Below, piece by piece: positions 14,156 through 23,449 of a stretch of DNA of 64,000 bases (the first letter of the stretch is position 1; each line of letters starts with the position of its first letter). Origin of the DNA: Mycolicibacterium iranicum (GTDB taxonomy: Bacteria; Actinomycetota; Actinomycetes; Mycobacteriales; Mycobacteriaceae); NCBI RefSeq assembly GCF_002101705.1, contig NZ_LQPC01000019.1, forward strand, positions 124,001 to 188,000, given 5' to 3'. The notes below the pieces were generated by a model that was not told where the DNA came from, searched no databases, and was given only the letters and a program-made list of their open reading frames with translations. The position numbers and the translations under genes are program-made.

Positions 14156-15601
14156 ATGACATCGAACAATAAGAACACCACCAACAGTGGATCAGGCGAT
14201 GACGACTGGTTCGGAGAACTGGTCATGTCGCTGTTCACCGCAGCCGGGTATGTGCTCTGGTGGGCGGTGCTGTTCCCGGCGATCAACGTGCCCATCATCG
14301 CCAGCCTCGTGCTTGCCATCAGCCACGGCCCACGCGTGGGCCTGATCTGCGCGATCGTGTGCAGTGCCGGGTATGCGGGCTGGGCCTGGCTCCAACCGGG
14401 GTCATTTCGCGCCTGGGTGACCGAACCGGTACGGCGGCGCTGGCTCACGTGGTCGCGCTACACCCGCACCTGGGAATCGACCTGCACCTTGCACGGCCTG
14501 ACGGCCACACTCGGCGGCCGCACCCTCACTCCCACCCTGCGCACGGTGACAATCGGTAAAACCACCGATGTGCTGGCGGTGCGCATCGTCACCGGCCAGT
14601 CCGTGGCAGATTGGCATAAACAGTCCGACGCGCTGGCCGCCGCGTGGCGCGCCGACCGCATCAGCATCACCGCCACCTCGCCTGGCGAACTGCGCATCAC
14701 TTTAATGCGGGCAGACGTGCTCGCTGAACCGATCGTCCTGCCCATGCCCGCCCCGGCAACCCCGGTGGACCTGGCGCTGGTGCGGGTCGGGATCACCGAA
14801 ACGCGGCATTGGTGGCAAGTGCCGCTGCTCGGTCACCATGTGCTGATCGCCGGGGCAACCGGCGCAGGTAAAGGCTCAGTGCTGTGGTCGTTGATCGCCG
14901 GCATCGCCCCCGCGGTGAAGACCGGACTGGTGCGGTTATGTGTCATCGACCCCAAAGGTGGCATGGAACTCGGTGCCGGAGCACCCCTGTTCACCGTGTT
15001 CACCCACGACGCCACCGACACCACCCTGGAGCTGCTACGCCAGCTCGTCACGGTGATGCACGCCCGGGCGAATCGTCTGCGCGGCCACACCCGACTACAC
15101 ACTCCCACGACGTCGGAGCCGTTGTTCGTGGTAGTGATCGATGAAATCGCAGCACTGAGTGCGTATGTGACCGACCGCAAGGTCCGCACCGAAATCGAAC
15201 AACTCCTGGGCCTCCTGCTCTCGCAAGGCCGCGCAGTCGGCATCAGCGTCGTCGCCGCGGTGCAAGACCCCGCCAAAGACACCCTGCCGTTAAGGCAGCT
15301 GTTCACGGTGCGGATCGGGTTGCGCCTGACTGAAGCCACCCAAACCACTATGGTCCTGGGACAGGGAGCACGCGATGCCGGCGCCGAATGTGACCGCATC
15401 CCCGACGCGACACCGGGTGTTGGCTACATGATGGTTGACGGCACCGCCTACGCCCAGCGGGTGCGGGCCTTCCACGTCACCGACCACGACATCACCGCGC
15501 TGGCCACTCGGTTCCGCCGACCCCCGAGCCGACCGAACAAGACCCACCAGCCACACAACACCGATACCGGGCACACCGTGGGTGAGGGCAGCGGTGAATA
15601 G
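14156..15601 (+). CDS. FtsK/SpoIIIE-like DNA translocase, TraB/TraSA-type transfer protein
   Basis: About 481 residues from the ATG at 14156, which has a GGAGGG ribosome-binding site. Two N-terminal hydrophobic segments (about 20-75) anchor it in the membrane. The motor domain has Walker A (AGATGAGKGS) and a Walker B region (LFVVVIDEIAAL). In actinomycete conjugative elements a single FtsK-like protein moves double-stranded DNA from cell to cell, without a relaxase. The C-terminus should hold the DNA-recognition domain. It nearly abuts repSA (4 bp). Gene order SCO3933-FtsK-RepSA-Int is diagnostic of an AICE. Confidence 0.85.
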   Translation: MTSNNKNTTNSGSGDDDWFGELVMSLFTAAGYVLWWAVLFPAINVPIIASLVLAISHGPRVGLICAIVCSAGYAGWAWLQPGSFRAWVTEPVRRRWLTWSRYTRTWESTCTLHGLTATLGGRTLTPTLRTVTIGKTTDVLAVRIVTGQSVADWHKQSDALAAAWRADRISITATSPGELRITLMRADVLAEPIVLPMPAPATPVDLALVRVGITETRHWWQVPLLGHHVLIAGATGAGKGSVLWSLIAGIAPAVKTGLVRLCVIDPKGGMELGAGAPLFTVFTHDATDTTLELLRQLVTVMHARANRLRGHTRLHTPTTSEPLFVVVIDEIAALSAYVTDRKVRTEIEQLLGLLLSQGRAVGISVVAAVQDPAKDTLPLRQLFTVRIGLRLTEATQTTMVLGQGARDAGAECDRIPDATPGVGYMMVDGTAYAQRVRAFHVTDHDITALATRFRRPPSRPNKTHQPHNTDTGHTVGEGSGE

Positions 15602-15605
15602 CTCC

Positions 15606-17105
15606 ATGACATCGGCGCAGCTTGCCCTGCCGGGTGTTCCGGATACAGTTGATACCACCCGAGTGGTCGAGCAGATGGTGCGCCGGGCCGCGTCGATGGG
15701 ATACCAATCCTGGTGGCGACGAGCAGAATCCGTCGGATTCTGCGCTCACCCCATCCAGCTGATCGGTACCGATGAGTACGGGCGTCAGCGGGTGGTGTGG
15801 ACGCGGTGCAACAACCGTCGCGCCCACATTTGCCCGTCGTGTTCAGATCTCTACGCCCGCGACACCTGGCAACTCGTGCACGCCGGCGCTGCGGGAGGCC
15901 ACCACGGCATGCCCACCGCGGTGGGCGATCATCCGCAAGTTTTCCTCACCCTGACTGCCCCCAGCTTCGGGGCCGTCCACACCGCCACGACGTCGGGGGA
16001 CAAGAAAGCGCAGGTATGCCGAGACCAGCACCGGATCGGCGGCTACCGCCGCTGCCCGCATGGAAAACAATTGTGGTGCAGCATGTCCCATGATCATGGC
16101 GACGAGCGGGTCGGTCAGCCGCTCTGTCCGGAGTGCTACGACTATGCCGGGCATGTCCTGTTCGCCTGGCATCTTCCCGAACTGTGGCGACGCTTCACCA
16201 TCACCATGCGGCGCACCCTCCGCAAAGAACTGAAAGCCACCGGTGTGGATCCGGATGCGGTGCGGGTGAGCTTCATCAAAATCGTCGAACTGCAAGCCCG
16301 CGCCATCCCACACATCCACGCCCTGATCCGCCTGGACCCCCAAGACGACCCCGATCAGACCGATTGGGAATCACCCATCGGTGCAGTCGAACTCGCCACC
16401 ATCATCCAACACGCCGCCCGCACCGTCACGCTCACCATCGACGATCCGACCGCTGATACCGATGCGCGGACGATGCGTTTCGGCACACAGATCGACACCC
16501 AACCCCTCGCCGCATCCGCAAAACCAGTGAAAAGTGCTCCACCAGAACCAGAACCAGAACCAGGGTCAGGCTCAGGACGGTCCATGTCTGGCCGGCTGGT
16601 GGCACGCTATCTCGCCAAGTATGTCACCAAATCCTTGGTAGACCTCGGAATCAGCGCGCGCCGCCTATCTACGGAAGCCATACCCGACCTGGACGTGTCA
16701 GAGCATGTGCGGACCATCCTGACCACCATCAGCGATCTCGCGGACAAAGGACTGTCCGGCATCGGGCGGTGGTTGCACACCCTCGGATTCCGCGGCCACA
16801 TCACCAGCAAATCCCGCCGTTATTCCACTACCATGACCGTGCTGCGCGAACAGCGCGCCATTTGGACGCGTGAAGAACGCTTGAAAAGCACTGCATACCA
16901 ATACGATCCCAACTGTGACTTCGCCGGTCGCGATGATCTGGTGGCGTGGGAGTTCGAACGTGCCGGCCTCGGCAGCCTCGGCGATCGCAGTCTCGTCTAT
17001 TCCGCGGCCCTCCAACGCATCCACTCCCGCCTCATCGGACTGGTAGAAGCACGTCGCCAAGCCCACAACGAACAATGGGATCCGCTAGGGGCAAGCGATG
17101 GCTGA
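15606..17105 (+). CDS. RepSA-like replication initiator (HUH, rolling-circle type)
   Basis: About 499 residues from ATG 15606; a GTG at 15594 overlapping the FtsK-like stop is an alternative. A zinc-finger-like region (CNNRRAHICPSCSDLYARDT) near the N-terminus, more Cys/His motifs, an HUH-type block AIPHIHALIRLD and a later ARYLAKYVTKS segment with candidate catalytic Tyr fit RepSA proteins, which nick the element to start rolling-circle replication after excision. An EPEPEPGSGSG linker at about 315-325 separates domains. It overlaps the next small ORF by 8 bp. Confidence 0.85.
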   Translation: MTSAQLALPGVPDTVDTTRVVEQMVRRAASMGYQSWWRRAESVGFCAHPIQLIGTDEYGRQRVVWTRCNNRRAHICPSCSDLYARDTWQLVHAGAAGGHHGMPTAVGDHPQVFLTLTAPSFGAVHTATTSGDKKAQVCRDQHRIGGYRRCPHGKQLWCSMSHDHGDERVGQPLCPECYDYAGHVLFAWHLPELWRRFTITMRRTLRKELKATGVDPDAVRVSFIKIVELQARAIPHIHALIRLDPQDDPDQTDWESPIGAVELATIIQHAARTVTLTIDDPTADTDARTMRFGTQIDTQPLAASAKPVKSAPPEPEPEPGSGSGRSMSGRLVARYLAKYVTKSLVDLGISARRLSTEAIPDLDVSEHVRTILTTISDLADKGLSGIGRWLHTLGFRGHITSKSRRYSTTMTVLREQRAIWTREERLKSTAYQYDPNCDFAGRDDLVAWEFERAGLGSLGDRSLVYSAALQRIHSRLIGLVEARRQAHNEQWDPLGASDG

Positions 17106-17298
17106 AAGATGCCCGACTACGACACATGCTCGCTCCGAGTGTGACGTTCGAGTCGATGCTCCGAACATGTCAGAGGGAGGTGTTGAAATTGACCTGCCGA
17201 ACCGGTATCGGCTCCCGCGCGAGGCCAACCGCGCGCTGGTAAACGTCATACTGGCTATGCGGGACCGGACGCCTAGATCAGGGAGGGGAGTGGCATGA
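17098..17298 (+). CDS. Small protein between repSA and int, possible excision factor
   Basis: A 66-residue basic protein without a recognised domain. Its ATG overlaps the repSA stop and its stop overlaps the integrase ATG (ATGA), so it belongs to the repSA-int operon. In tyrosine-integrase AICEs this slot holds xis. No HTH of the usual Xis kind is visible, but recombination directionality factors of serine integrases are diverse and often unrecognisable. It may alternatively be a leader that couples int translation. Coding status is supported mainly by the two tight overlaps. Confidence 0.45.
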   Translation: MAERCPTTTHARSECDVRVDAPNMSEGGVEIDLPNRYRLPREANRALVNVILAMRDRTPRSGRGVA

Positions 17299-18941
17299 GC
17301 CTCAGGTTCGCCTTCTATGGCCGAGTGAGTACCGAGGACGCCCAAGATCCGGAGGCGAGCCGCAGCTGGCAGAAACGTCGTGCCATCGATCTGATCAGTC
17401 CGCATGGCGGCGTCCTCGCCGCCGACTACTTCGATATAGGCCAGAGCCGGTCGCTTCCCTGGAAACGCAGGCCGGAGGCTTCACGTCTGCTCGCAGATGT
17501 CACTTCTCGTGGCCGTGGCTTCGATGCCGTCGTGATCGGGGAACCTGCTCGCGCGTTCTACGGACCGCAATTTGCGCTCACCTTCCCGGTGCTCACGCAC
17601 TACGGGGTCGGCCTATGGGTGCCTGAAGTTGGCGGAGCGGTTGATCCCGGATCCGAGGCACACGACCTCGTGATGACGCTCTTTGGCGGAATGAGCAAGG
17701 GAGAACGTGCGCGAATCCAGATGCGCGTGCGTACCGCGATGTCGGCACTCGCGCAGGACACAACCAGATACCTCGGCGGTCGCCCACCGTACGGTTATCA
17801 ACTCGTCGATGCCGGCCCGCACCCAAACCCCGCCAAGGCAAGTCTTGGGCAGCGTCTTCACCGCCTGGAGCCTGACCCCGAGACCGCCCCGACCGTCGAG
17901 CGGATCTATCGCATGTATGCCGATGGTGCTGGCTTGCGCTTCATCGCACAGCAGCTCACCGACGATGGAGTGCCATCACCGAGCCAATACGACCCGGCAC
18001 GGAACCGGCATCGTGACCCACGTGGATGGTCCCATTCGGCGATCCGCGCCATTCTCGACAACCCTGCGTACCGCGGTATCCGTGTCTGGGGCAAGCAGGA
18101 GAAGTATGAGGTCCTTTTGAACCCCGATGATGTCGCCGCGGGATATGAGACTCGCATGCGGTGGCGCGATCGGGCCGACTGGATCGCACCCGATCGACGC
18201 ACGCACGAAGAGCTGATCCCTGATGAGCTGGCGCAGGCTGTTCGTCTCCGGATGCAGGCGCGGCGTGGTCCCGGTCGCGTGTGCAGCAGAGAATCGACAG
18301 TGCCGTATGCGCTGCGTGGGCTGCTGTTCTGCGCCGCATGTGGACGGCGAATGCAGGGCGCCGCCCGGCCGGGGAAGCAAACAACGCGGATCCTCTACCG
18401 TTGTGAGTTCGGCAAGTCACGTTCTGTACCTGTGGACCTGAGTGATCATCCGCGCACCGTCTATCTCCGCGAAGACGCAGTGACAGCGCGACTCGACGAA
18501 TGGATCGCCACTCTGGCCGATCCAGAAGACCTCGCACGCGGGCAAGACGTGGACCCGGCGGCCGGACCTGGCTACGCCGCCTTGCAGCGCCAGCTGAGCG
18601 AGGCGAATGCCAAAGTGGCTGCCTTGATCACCGCCGTGGAGTCTGGCGTGGCCGTTGAGGATCTAACTGCTGCGTTGCGTCAACGTACCGCCGAGCGCGA
18701 CGAGCTGAGGGCACGCGTTGAGCGAGTGGAGCGGCCCCGCGCCATGTGTGCCGCCGAGATCAGTGAGTTAGTTAAGGAGTTAGGCGGACTGTCGGTCATC
18801 CTCGGCGCGGCAACCGGAGCTGAGCGCGCCGAGGTGTACGCAAGCTTGGGCCTGCGTCTCGACTACGACCCGCATCTTCGGCGAGTCACGGCGACTGCCG
18901 ACCTGAGTCGTGTCGCCGGATGTGTCCGAGGGGGGACTTGA
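17295..18941 (+). CDS. Large serine recombinase / integrase
   Basis: A 548-residue large serine integrase. The catalytic domain begins with RFAFYGRVSTED (Ser12), followed by the resolvase core (SKGERARIQMRVR), a recombinase domain (about 160-290), a zinc ribbon (FCAACGRRM, then a second Cys in YRCEFG) and a C-terminal coiled coil (about 425-480). It should integrate and excise the element at attB/attP. The last six codons and the stop lie inside the tRNA-Leu gene, antisense to it, so the end of the protein is written by chromosomal sequence if the crossover lies upstream of that point. The RepSA/FtsK backbone normally carries a tyrosine integrase. Confidence 0.9.
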   Translation: MSLRFAFYGRVSTEDAQDPEASRSWQKRRAIDLISPHGGVLAADYFDIGQSRSLPWKRRPEASRLLADVTSRGRGFDAVVIGEPARAFYGPQFALTFPVLTHYGVGLWVPEVGGAVDPGSEAHDLVMTLFGGMSKGERARIQMRVRTAMSALAQDTTRYLGGRPPYGYQLVDAGPHPNPAKASLGQRLHRLEPDPETAPTVERIYRMYADGAGLRFIAQQLTDDGVPSPSQYDPARNRHRDPRGWSHSAIRAILDNPAYRGIRVWGKQEKYEVLLNPDDVAAGYETRMRWRDRADWIAPDRRTHEELIPDELAQAVRLRMQARRGPGRVCSRESTVPYALRGLLFCAACGRRMQGAARPGKQTTRILYRCEFGKSRSVPVDLSDHPRTVYLREDAVTARLDEWIATLADPEDLARGQDVDPAAGPGYAALQRQLSEANAKVAALITAVESGVAVEDLTAALRQRTAERDELRARVERVERPRAMCAAEISELVKELGGLSVILGAATGAERAEVYASLGLRLDYDPHLRRVTATADLSRVAGCVRGGT

Positions 18942-19008
18942 ACCCCCACGCCCGTTAATAGGGCACTAGCACCTCAAGCTAGCGCGTCTGCCATTCCGCC
19001 ACTCGGAC
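18923..19008 (-). tRNA. tRNA-Leu (anticodon GAG)
   Basis: On the minus strand the sequence folds into a complete class II tRNA: acceptor stem GTCCGAG paired with CTCGGAC, D-arm, anticodon stem-loop GCTAGCTTGAGGTGCTAGT with anticodon GAG (complement of 18973-18975), a long variable arm (GCCC...GGGC) and a T-arm with loop TTCAAGT. CCA is not encoded. The 3' end lies within the coding end of the serine integrase and marks the edge of the mobile element; the tRNA itself is intact. Confidence 0.95.
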
Positions 19009-19035
19009 CTGCTGTGCGGCAGCTAAGGCTAGCGG

Positions 19036-20421
19036 ATGAGCGGCCCCAGGCCCAAACCAGACGCCGGCGCTGTTACAAAGGGACATGTGAGTGGTCCTTC
19101 ATCGCCGGCCGACGAGGTCGTCGACCTCGTCAGCACGCTGATCCGGTTCGACACCTCCAACACCGGGGACCCGGCCACCACCAAGGGCGAGGCCGACTGC
19201 GCCCGCTGGGTCGCCGATCAGCTCGCCGAGGTCGGGTACACGACGGAATACATCGAGGCCGGTGCGCCGGGCCGCGCCAACGTGTTCGCCCGGCTGGAAG
19301 GCGCAGACCGTTCCCGGGGCGCGCTGATGCTGCACGGTCACCTCGACGTGGTGCCCGCCGAAGCGTCCGACTGGAGCGTGCATCCGTTCTCCGGAGCCGT
19401 CGAGGACGGCTACGTGTGGGGGCGCGGCGCCGTCGACATGAAAGACATGGTCGGGATGATGCTCGCGGTCGCCCGGCACTTCAAACGGTCGGGGATCGTG
19501 CCGCCGCGCGACCTGGTGTTCGCGTTCGTCTCCGACGAAGAGGCCGGCGGGAACTACGGGTGCAAGTGGCTCGTCGAGAATCGCCCCGACCTGTTCGACG
19601 GGATCACCGAGGCGGTCGGCGAGGTCGGCGGGTTCTCGCTGACGGTGCCGCGTCCGGACGGCGGTGAACGCAGGCTGTACCTGATCGAGACGGCCGAGAA
19701 GGCGATGCTGTGGATGCGGCTGACCGCGCGGGGCCGCGCCGGGCACGGGTCGATGGTGCACGAGGACAACGCCGTCACCGCGGTCGCCGAGGCCGTCGCC
19801 AAGCTCGGCAAGCACCGATTCCCGATCGTGCTGACCGAATCCGTCGAACAGTTCCTCACCGCCGTCGGTGAGGAGACGGGCTACGCGTTCGATCCGGCTT
19901 CGCCCGACGTCGAGGGCACCGTGGCCAAGCTCGGGGGGATCGCCAGGATTGTCGGCGCCACGCTGCGCGACACTGCCAACCCGACGATGCTCAAAGCCGG
20001 CTACAAGGCCAACGTCATACCCGCCACCGCCGAGGCCGTGATCGACTGCCGGGTGCTGCCCGGTCGGCTCGCGGAGTTCGAGCGAGAGGTCGACGAGATC
20101 ATCGGTCCCGACGTCAAGCGGGAGTGGATCACCAACCTGCCGTCGTATGAGACGCCGTTCGACGGCGAGCTGCTCGACGCGATGAACGACGCGATCCTGG
20201 CCACCGATCCCGACGCGCGCACCGTGCCCTACATGCTGTCCGGCGGCACTGACGCAAAACACTTCGCCCGCTTGGGAATTCGCTGCTTCGGCTTCGCCCC
20301 GCTGCGGTTGCCGCCCGATCTGGACTTCGCCGCCCTGTTCCACGGCGTCGACGAACGGGTACCTGTCGATGCGTTGACCTTCGGCGCGCAGGTGCTCGAG
20401 CACTTCCTGCTGCACTCGTAA
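19036..20421 (+). CDS. M20 family metallopeptidase (Rv2141c-like)
   Basis: A 461-residue M20/ArgE/DapE-type peptidase or deacylase. Zinc-site motifs are visible: HGHLDVVPA, the [10 protein letters not shown] block with bridging Asp, the catalytic glutamates in SDEEAGG and a C-terminal His in GTDAKHF. It corresponds in family and position to Rv2141c, first gene of the conserved block. Start at ATG 19036 may be leaderless (taaggc box just upstream); a GTG at 19087 is an alternative and would remove 17 poorly conserved residues. Probably a dipeptidase; substrate not known. The PEBP gene follows 23 bp later, likely co-transcribed. Confidence 0.88.
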   Translation: MSGPRPKPDAGAVTKGHVSGPSSPADEVVDLVSTLIRFDTSNTGDPATTKGEADCARWVADQLAEVGYTTEYIEAGAPGRANVFARLEGADRSRGALMLHGHLDVVPAEASDWSVHPFSGAVEDGYVWGRGAVDMKDMVGMMLAVARHFKRSGIVPPRDLVFAFVSDEEAGGNYGCKWLVENRPDLFDGITEAVGEVGGFSLTVPRPDGGERRLYLIETAEKAMLWMRLTARGRAGHGSMVHEDNAVTAVAEAVAKLGKHRFPIVLTESVEQFLTAVGEETGYAFDPASPDVEGTVAKLGGIARIVGATLRDTANPTMLKAGYKANVIPATAEAVIDCRVLPGRLAEFEREVDEIIGPDVKREWITNLPSYETPFDGELLDAMNDAILATDPDARTVPYMLSGGTDAKHFARLGIRCFGFAPLRLPPDLDFAALFHGVDERVPVDALTFGAQVLEHFLLHS

Positions 20422-20444
20422 ACAGACTGAAAGGATCTCCTCTC

Positions 20445-20981
20445 ATGGCCTTTGATTACGACCCGTACTCGTTTCTGCCCGAGTTGCCCACCTTCACGCT
20501 GACCTCGGAGTCGTTCACCGACGGGGGAGCCTGGGGCAATGACCAGGTCAGCGGGATCATGGGCGCCGGCGGGTCCGACGTCTCGCCGCAATTGAGTTGG
20601 TCCGGATTCCCGGAGGAGACGCGCAGCTTCGCCGTCACCGTGTACGACCCGGATGCGCCGACAGCGTCGGGCTTCTGGCACTGGGCGGTGTTCAACCTGC
20701 CCGCGACGGTCACCGACCTGCCCGCCGGGGTCGGCGACGGCAGCGCCAGCGGGTTCCCCGGGGATGCTGTCACGCTGGCCAACGACGCCGGCCTGAAGCG
20801 GTTCATCGGCGCCGCCCCACCCGCCGGCCACGGCGTGCACCGCTACATCGTCGCCGTGCACGCGGTCGATGTCGAGAAGCTCGATGTCCCGGCCGACGCC
20901 ACCCCCGCCTACCTCGGGTTCAACCTGTTCGGCCATGCGATCGCGCGGGCGCTGATCACCGGGACGTACGAACAGCATTGA
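20445..20981 (+). CDS. PEBP / YbhB-YbcL family protein (Rv2140c-like)
   Basis: A 178-residue phosphatidylethanolamine-binding-protein-like protein. Family motifs are present: [20 protein letters not shown], and [13 protein letters not shown] near the anion-binding pocket. The mycobacterial homologue Rv2140c (TB18.6) is a soluble protein linked to inhibitor binding; its cellular role is not settled. A good ribosome-binding site (aaaggatctcc) precedes the ATG. It overlaps tail to tail by 26 bp with the MFS gene on the other strand. Confidence 0.92.
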   Translation: MAFDYDPYSFLPELPTFTLTSESFTDGGAWGNDQVSGIMGAGGSDVSPQLSWSGFPEETRSFAVTVYDPDAPTASGFWHWAVFNLPATVTDLPAGVGDGSASGFPGDAVTLANDAGLKRFIGAAPPAGHGVHRYIVAVHAVDVEKLDVPADATPAYLGFNLFGHAIARALITGTYEQH

Positions 20982-22299
20982 TCAGCGCAACTGCGGGCAG
21001 CGCCGCGAGGAGGAACAACGCCCCGGCCATCGCGATGTACAGCGCGACGCCGGTTCCGGTGCTGATGACGGCGTCGCCGGGGATACGGGTCGCCTTGAGG
21101 ATCTCGTTGCCGGCAAAGGTGAAAACAACCGAACCGAGGGCCATCGACACCGACACCAACCCGGCGACGGTGCCCTGCCGCTGCGGCGGCTCCAGGCCGG
21201 TCGCCACCGTGTAGCCCGACGTGCCGATGGCGCCTGCCGCGACACCTGTCGCAGCGCCGCAGACAACGGCCATCGGCAGGATGGAGACACCCGCCAGCAT
21301 CGCGAAAGTTGCTGTCGCGCCCAGGATTACACCGGCAAGCAAGGGCAATGCCGGTCCCAGGCGCCCGGCGACCCAGCCTGCGCAGGCGCCGCCGATCATG
21401 ATGCCGAGATTGGGTGCGGCCAGCAGCACCGCGACCGCATTCCCGCCGCCGAACCCGTAACCGACGTCGAGGTCCGCAGATACCTGCGCGACGATGCCGG
21501 TCAGCTGCAGCATGCTGCGGAAGGCCCCGGCCGCCAGCACCACTGCCAGCAGTGTCAGCAGAACCGGACGTCGCAACGCGCGGATGTCGACGAGCGGTTC
21601 GTCGACCCGGCGGGCCAAGAACAGCCAGCAGCTCAACGCGGCGACTCCGCCCGCCAGCAGCGCGACGGCGCCTCCGGACAACCAGGCCAGCACCGCAGCG
21701 AGCCCCCCGCCGAGCAAGAGCGCACCGACCACGTCGACCCGGCCGGGGCTTCGGATCGGTGACTCGGGCACCACGCAACGCACCGCCAGCGCCGCCACGG
21801 CGGCCAGCCCGGCCGCCACGAGGAACACACCCCGGAAGCCGAGACCGTCGATCACCGGCTGCATCAGAAACGGTTCGACAATTCCCACGGCCGAGGAGCT
21901 CGACGTCACGACGCCGACCACGCCCATGGCGGCGCGCGGACTGCAGATCTGCAGGACCAGGGCCACCGACAGAAAGATCGTGGCCAGGGCCGCGCCTTGA
22001 AAGAAGCGTCCCACCAAGAAGATCCAGAGGTTCGGAGCAATCAGGCAGATGACGGCGCCGGCGCAGGCGATCAGCAGCGCCGTGACGAGCACTCTTCGCT
22101 TGCCGTAGAGATCGGAGCATTTGGCAAGCAGCGGCGACCAGATCGCTGCGGCAAGCATCGCGCTGGACCCAAGCCACGCGGCCTGGTCAGTGCCGAAATG
22201 TTCCAGCAGCTGCGGCAGCACCATCAAGGGTGAACCGATGGCCACATCGGCCAGTACGTTGGCGAGCGTCAGAACAGCCGCCCACAGTGCAAGCTTCAC
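20956..22299 (-). CDS. MFS transporter, multidrug-type
   Basis: A 447-residue major facilitator protein with about 12-14 hydrophobic segments and the loop 2-3 motif [12 protein letters not shown]. It starts with an ATGA overlap at the stop of the FAD monooxygenase upstream, so the two are one operon, divergent from a TetR gene. This suggests an export partner for a compound that the monooxygenase modifies, or a resistance module. The three genes interrupt the order PEBP-pyrD seen in M. tuberculosis. Substrate unknown. Confidence 0.85.
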   Translation of the reverse strand: MKLALWAAVLTLANVLADVAIGSPLMVLPQLLEHFGTDQAAWLGSSAMLAAAIWSPLLAKCSDLYGKRRVLVTALLIACAGAVICLIAPNLWIFLVGRFFQGAALATIFLSVALVLQICSPRAAMGVVGVVTSSSSAVGIVEPFLMQPVIDGLGFRGVFLVAAGLAAVAALAVRCVVPESPIRSPGRVDVVGALLLGGGLAAVLAWLSGGAVALLAGGVAALSCWLFLARRVDEPLVDIRALRRPVLLTLLAVVLAAGAFRSMLQLTGIVAQVSADLDVGYGFGGGNAVAVLLAAPNLGIMIGGACAGWVAGRLGPALPLLAGVILGATATFAMLAGVSILPMAVVCGAATGVAAGAIGTSGYTVATGLEPPQRQGTVAGLVSVSMALGSVVFTFAGNEILKATRIPGDAVISTGTGVALYIAMAGALFLLAALPAVALINAVRTSR

Positions 22300-23378
22300 A
22301 CCCGCAGCGCCCTGTTGCGCTCGGCGATGGCATCCCAGGTGGCAGGCAGCATGCGGTCGCGACCGCGGTCGACGGTGCGCTGGGCGGCAGCGACGTAGGG
22401 TCGTTGTCGCGATTCGTACCGGGCGAACGCCTCGGAACAGTCGCCTACGCCGAGTTCTTCGGCGAGGAAGCGGGCGCCGGTGAGCGCCAGCGAGGTGCCC
22501 CGCCCGGACAGGTACGCCGCGCAGTATCCGGCGTCGCCGACGAGTACGACGCGCTCGCGGTGCCAGGATGGCATGTGGATCTGGGCTGCCGCGGTGAAGT
22601 AGAACGACGGGTCCGCGAGGGCGACCTCAAGCAGTTCCGGGATCCGCCATGAGCGGTGACCGGCGAACGCGTCGACCAGGATCTGTTTCTGGGCGTCCAG
22701 GTCGCGATAGTCGTAATCGATGGGCTCGGAAAGGAATTGGAAGGCGGCGACGGCCTTGCCGCCGTAACGGAGAAGACCCGCCATCCGACCGGGCGTGTTG
22801 TGGATCGCGTTGGGTCCCGGGGCGTGGGCGTCGCCGGGATGCTCGGCGAGGGCGAAATAGACACCCAGGTGCTTGAGGTACTGCTCGTCGGGCCCGAAGA
22901 TCATTCTGCGGACGGTCGAGTGCTGGCCGTCGGCGCCGATCACGACGTCGTAGCGTCCGCGGTGGCCCGAGGCCAGCTGCGCGACTCCGTCCGCAGACAC
23001 GGCCTGGATGGAGTCACCGAAGCGGAACGACACCGAATCCGCGACGGAGTCGGCGAGGATGCGCATCAGATCTGCACGCAGCAGCTCGATGTCGTCGTCC
23101 GAGTCGCTCATTTCTGCGACCGGGACGGCGGCGACCGGCCGGCCGGAACCGTCGACGAAGAAGGTCTGCTCGGACATCCGGATCCGGCGTTCTCTGATCG
23201 AACGCAGTACTCCCATTTGGTCGGCGATACCGATCGCATCGCCACGGATGTCGATCGGGGTTCCGGATGTTCTGAGCTGGGCGGCACTTTCGACGACGGT
23301 GACGACGTGCCCGCGGGAGCCGAGCTCGAGCGCGCACGCGAGGCCGGCGATGCCGGCACCGGACACCAGGATGTCCAT
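22296..23378 (-). CDS. FAD-dependent monooxygenase
   Basis: A 360-residue class A flavoprotein hydroxylase. The N-terminal Rossmann motif MDILVSGAGIAGLACALELG binds FAD; the DG motif (GADGQHSTVR) is at about 150 and the second FAD motif GDAGYCAAYLSGRGTSLAL at about 275-295. It hydroxylates or epoxidises an aromatic or polyketide-like substrate with NAD(P)H and oxygen; related enzymes inactivate tetracyclines and rifamycins, but no specific substrate can be claimed here. First gene of a two-gene operon with the MFS transporter; AGGAGG ribosome-binding site just upstream. Divergent TetR regulator. Confidence 0.85.
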   Translation of the reverse strand: MDILVSGAGIAGLACALELGSRGHVVTVVESAAQLRTSGTPIDIRGDAIGIADQMGVLRSIRERRIRMSEQTFFVDGSGRPVAAVPVAEMSDSDDDIELLRADLMRILADSVADSVSFRFGDSIQAVSADGVAQLASGHRGRYDVVIGADGQHSTVRRMIFGPDEQYLKHLGVYFALAEHPGDAHAPGPNAIHNTPGRMAGLLRYGGKAVAAFQFLSEPIDYDYRDLDAQKQILVDAFAGHRSWRIPELLEVALADPSFYFTAAAQIHMPSWHRERVVLVGDAGYCAAYLSGRGTSLALTGARFLAEELGVGDCSEAFARYESRQRPYVAAAQRTVDRGRDRMLPATWDAIAERNRALRV

Positions 23379-23401
23379 AAATCCTCCTTAAAGAAACAAT
23401 C

Positions 23402-23439
23402 TGTCGCTTTAGTGGAGACGGTACCACCGGTTTGCGACA
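23402..23439 (+). promoter_or_regulatory. Probable TetR operator between monooxygenase and regulator
   Basis: The 71-bp divergent intergenic region holds inverted half-sites tgtcgc (23402-23407) and gcgaca (23434-23439), with inner gtgg/ccac arms (23412-23415, 23424-23427) and a ggtacc core. The arms are slightly off-centre, so this could be one wide site or two overlapping ones. The position suits repression of both divergent promoters by the TetR protein. Confidence 0.45.
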
Positions 23440-23449
23440 ATCGGCAGCT

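Larger units (their letters stand above)
4759..18941. mobile_element. AICE-like integrated element carrying a defence island
   Basis: The backbone is 11646-18941: HD, Nudix, HTH regulator, SCO3933-like, FtsK/TraB, RepSA, small ORF, serine integrase. The right end is at the tRNA-Leu gene. The left end is not resolved: no copy of the tRNA-Leu 3' end was found to the left, and the tRNA-Lys-like scar belongs to a different target. The cargo (5293-11296) is an AbiE-like pair and a CBASS operon. The true left boundary could lie at the IS cluster, within 4759-5292, or outside the window. Confidence 0.6.

Noticed and set aside
18942..19035. Searching for the second attachment site by a copy of the tRNA-Leu 3' end to the left
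   Set aside because: No stretch resembling the tRNA-Leu 3' end was found between 1 and 17 kb by eye, so no left boundary is claimed.
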